From Plantactinospora endophytica (GTDB lineage: Bacteria; Actinomycetota; Actinomycetes; Mycobacteriales; Micromonosporaceae): 64,000 bases of DNA. The stretch covers positions 434,001 through 498,000 of the forward strand of contig NZ_BONW01000016.1 in NCBI RefSeq assembly GCF_016862915.1, given 5' to 3'. The notes under the pieces are model-generated. The model was not told the origin of the DNA, made no database searches, and saw only the letters and a program-made list of their open reading frames with translations. This document shows, in pieces, positions 62,143 through 64,000 of the stretch. A program made the position numbers and the translations under genes. Positions within the stretch are counted from its first letter, which is position 1; each line of letters starts with the position of its first letter.

Positions 62143-64000
62143 TCACGACCGGTCCGGCGCCACCGCGAGCCGGTTTCCGCCGTACGGGGAGTTGTACGTG
62201 AAGGCGGCGGAATTGACCTGTCGTAGCCGGGCCCGCACCCGAGCGGCGTCCGGACGGCGGAGGTCGTCGAGGATGTCCACCGCCTCCAGCCAGGCGCGGC
62301 GGGCCGTCTCGGACCGGCCGCTGGAATACCGCGCGTCGCCGAGCCAGACCAGTGTGTCGGCCATGGCGGGGCGGTTGCCGAGCCGGCGGAACAGGTCGAG
62401 AGCCCGCCGGTAGCAGGCGATCGCCTCGGTGAACTGGCCGAGATGCCGGTGGGCGTACCCGAGACTGTTCCAGGTGTGCGCCTCGGCGGGCCGGTCACCC
62501 CGCTCCTGCTGCTCGGCCAGGGCCAGATAGCAGGAGGTCAGCGCCGGCTCGTAGTCGCCGAGCTGGGCCTGGCACCAACCCACCGAGCTGAGCGCCCGGG
62601 CCTGGCCGATCCGGTGTCCCGCCGCCCGGAACAGCTCCAGCGCCCGGAGGGCGTGCCGCAGCGAGTCCCGGTGCCGCGACTGCTGCTCCGCCACCAGGGC
62701 CAGGTTGTGCTGGACCTGTGCCTGGCCGACGGGGTCGTCCAACTCGGCGAAGAGCGCCAGGGCGCGGCGCAGATGCGTGTGTCCGTCCTCGTGCCGGTCG
62801 AGCCGGACGTAGGCGATGCCGAGATAGCGCAGCGCGTACGCCTGGTTCGGCCGGTCGCCGAGCCGGCTGACGGTGGCCAGCGCACCCTCCAGTACGGTCA
62901 CCAGATCGTGCCAGTGGCCGTGCTCGTCGAGGAAGGGCGCCAGCGTCCAGGCCAGGGTCCAGGCGTGCGACGAGTCCACCCCGAGGTCCACCCCGACGTC
63001 CCGGCCGAGCAGGGCGAGCAGCACCGGATGCTCGGTGGCGAACCAGGCACGCGCCTGCTCGGGATCGGCGAACGCCTCGACGGTCACCCCCGGCAGCCGA
63101 GGACCGGTGGCGATCTCGTCCCGGTGCGGATGGGTCAGCCGGGCGGCGGCGTACGCGGCGTGCAGGTAGTGGTCGAGCAGCCGCCGTACCGCCTGCTGCC
63201 GCTCCGGCTCGGTCTCCCGGTCCCGGACCAGTTCGGCGGCGTAGGCGCGGAGCAGGTCGTGGCAGCCGTACCTGCCCGGGGAGCGTTCGACCAGCAGGTT
63301 TGCCCGGGCCAGCTCGGCCAGTGCCGGCTGTACCGCCGCGACCGGCTCGCCGAGCAGGCTGGCCGCCGCGCTGACACCGATCTCCGCGCCGAGGTGCAGG
63401 CCGAACAGTCGGAAGAGTCGTGCCGCCCGAGCCGTCAGGGTGTGGTACGAGCCGGCGAAGACGGCCCGGACGTCCGTACCCGGATCGCCGTCGCCGAATC
63501 CGTCGAGCCGGCCGTCGGCCGTGCGCAGTTCCCGGGCCAGCGCCCGGAGCGGAAACCCGGGCTGGGTGGTGCCGCGCGCGGCGGCGAGGGCGAGGGCGAG
63601 CGGCAGCCGGGCACACCGGGAGATGATCTCGTCGACCGCCTCCGGCTCGGCGGCCACCCGGTCGGCGCCGATCCGGCGCGCCAACAACTGCCGGGCCTCG
63701 GCGACCTGCGGCAGGTCGAGGGCGAGCGGGGTGGCGCCCACCGTGGCCACCAGACCGCTCATCCGGTTGCGGCTGGTCACCAGCACGCCGCAGCCGGGGG
63801 AGCCGGGCAGCAGCGGTTGGACCTGGTCGGCGTCGGCGGCGTTGTCCAGCACCACCAGCAACCGCCGCCCGGCGACCAGGGTGCGGTACAGCGCCACCTG
63901 CTCGGCCGGGTCCGCCGGGATACGCTGCGGCGGAACCCCGAGCCCGCCCAGGAAGCCGCGGACCGCCTGGTCCGGCCGCAGCGGCAGCGATCCGGTCGGC
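62143..64000 (-). CDS. AfsR/SARP-like NB-ARC and TPR regulator (N-terminus beyond window)
   Basis: The frame is open from 62143 to the window edge, so only about 618 C-terminal residues are seen. The visible part has the end of an NB-ARC ATPase: VRGFLGGLGVPPQRIP, the kinase-2 strand LLVVLDNAADADQVQPLLPG, VLVTSRNRMSGL, and RLPLALALAAA as the GLPLA box. A winged-helix region (KYGCHDLLRAYAAEL-like, read as RYGCHDLLRAYAAEL) follows, and about six TPR units span the last 300 residues. AfsR-type proteins activate secondary metabolism after ATP-dependent oligomerisation. The P-loop and any SARP DNA-binding domain would lie beyond 64000. Confidence 0.88.
   Translation of the reverse strand, partial: PTGSLPLRPDQAVRGFLGGLGVPPQRIPADPAEQVALYRTLVAGRRLLVVLDNAADADQVQPLLPGSPGCGVLVTSRNRMSGLVATVGATPLALDLPQVAEARQLLARRIGADRVAAEPEAVDEIISRCARLPLALALAAARGTTQPGFPLRALARELRTADGRLDGFGDGDPGTDVRAVFAGSYHTLTARAARLFRLFGLHLGAEIGVSAAASLLGEPVAAVQPALAELARANLLVERSPGRYGCHDLLRAYAAELVRDRETEPERQQAVRRLLDHYLHAAYAAARLTHPHRDEIATGPRLPGVTVEAFADPEQARAWFATEHPVLLALLGRDVGVDLGVDSSHAWTLAWTLAPFLDEHGHWHDLVTVLEGALATVSRLGDRPNQAYALRYLGIAYVRLDRHEDGHTHLRRALALFAELDDPVGQAQVQHNLALVAEQQSRHRDSLRHALRALELFRAAGHRIGQARALSSVGWCQAQLGDYEPALTSCYLALAEQQERGDRPAEAHTWNSLGYAHRHLGQFTEAIACYRRALDLFRRLGNRPAMADTLVWLGDARYSSGRSETARRAWLEAVDILDDLRRPDAARVRARLRQVNSAAFTYNSPYGGNRLAVAPDRS

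Noticed and set aside
1-64000. Mobile elements, tRNA genes and attachment sites
   Set aside because: No transposase, integrase, terminal inverted repeats or tRNA-like cloverleaf was recognised by eye. A tRNA scan would be needed to exclude one fully.

Overview
The window is about 70-73% GC. Its genes use GTG and ATG starts, are packed with 1-8 bp stop/start overlaps, and fall into families typical of filamentous actinomycetes: a DUF397/XRE-DUF5753 pair, a SARP/AfsR-like regulator, a LuxR-type two-component pair, a P450-ferredoxin pair and a daunorubicin-resistance-type ABC pair. A chromosome of a Micromonosporaceae-like actinobacterium is my inference. No rRNA, tRNA, transposase, integrase or CRISPR array was found. 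Family names come from recalled motifs, because no database could be searched.

Layout. 1-2.6 kb (minus) holds a two-subunit molybdenum hydroxylase, its large subunit cut by the window edge. 2.9-5.9 kb has a WYL regulator divergent from an ABC-2 exporter. 6.2-13.7 kb is a tightly coupled five-gene operon: a SWIM-like finger protein, a 474-aa partner, a VWA protein, a MoxR-type AAA+ ATPase and a 962-aa DUF5682-like protein. This recalls E. coli yehLMPQ. 14-18 kb carries small genes, a methyltransferase/MerR divergent pair and an XRE/DUF397 pair. 18.4-20.8 kb is a large secreted esterase-like protein. 21.3-26.7 kb is a two-gene locus, an EctB-like aminotransferase plus a membrane-bound single-module Pls/PosA-type peptide synthetase, which probably makes a cationic homopoly(amino acid). 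26.9-32 kb holds a GT39 glycosyltransferase behind a striking palindromic operator, then a MacAB-like export operon.

32.7-38.7 kb contains a P450/ferredoxin pair, an oxidoreductase with a small XRE regulator and membrane protein, a membrane protein, and an acetyltransferase/methyltransferase pair. 39-45 kb has a Tat-exported sugar-isomerase-like protein, an FkbM methyltransferase, an unknown gene pair sharing a possible homotypic motif, a lone AbiEii-like nucleotidyltransferase and a LysE exporter. 45-54.4 kb holds HTH/DUF4180 genes, an SMP-30-like protein, an ArsR/SRPBCC/VOC group, a manganese catalase with a probable metal transporter, a fructosamine-kinase-like protein, an epoxide hydrolase and an enoyl-CoA hydratase. 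54.7-64 kb has a divergent histidine kinase/response regulator pair, a second SWIM protein fused by overlap to a DUF6493-like protein, a TrpB2-type synthase and the start of an AfsR-like NB-ARC/TPR regulator.

Two themes recur. SWIM-type zinc-finger proteins head two separate operons of large uncharacterised proteins. Simple tandem repeats are unusually common: in-frame hexanucleotide repeats encode flexible linkers in at least three proteins, and 26-60 bp tandem repeats occupy several gene junctions.
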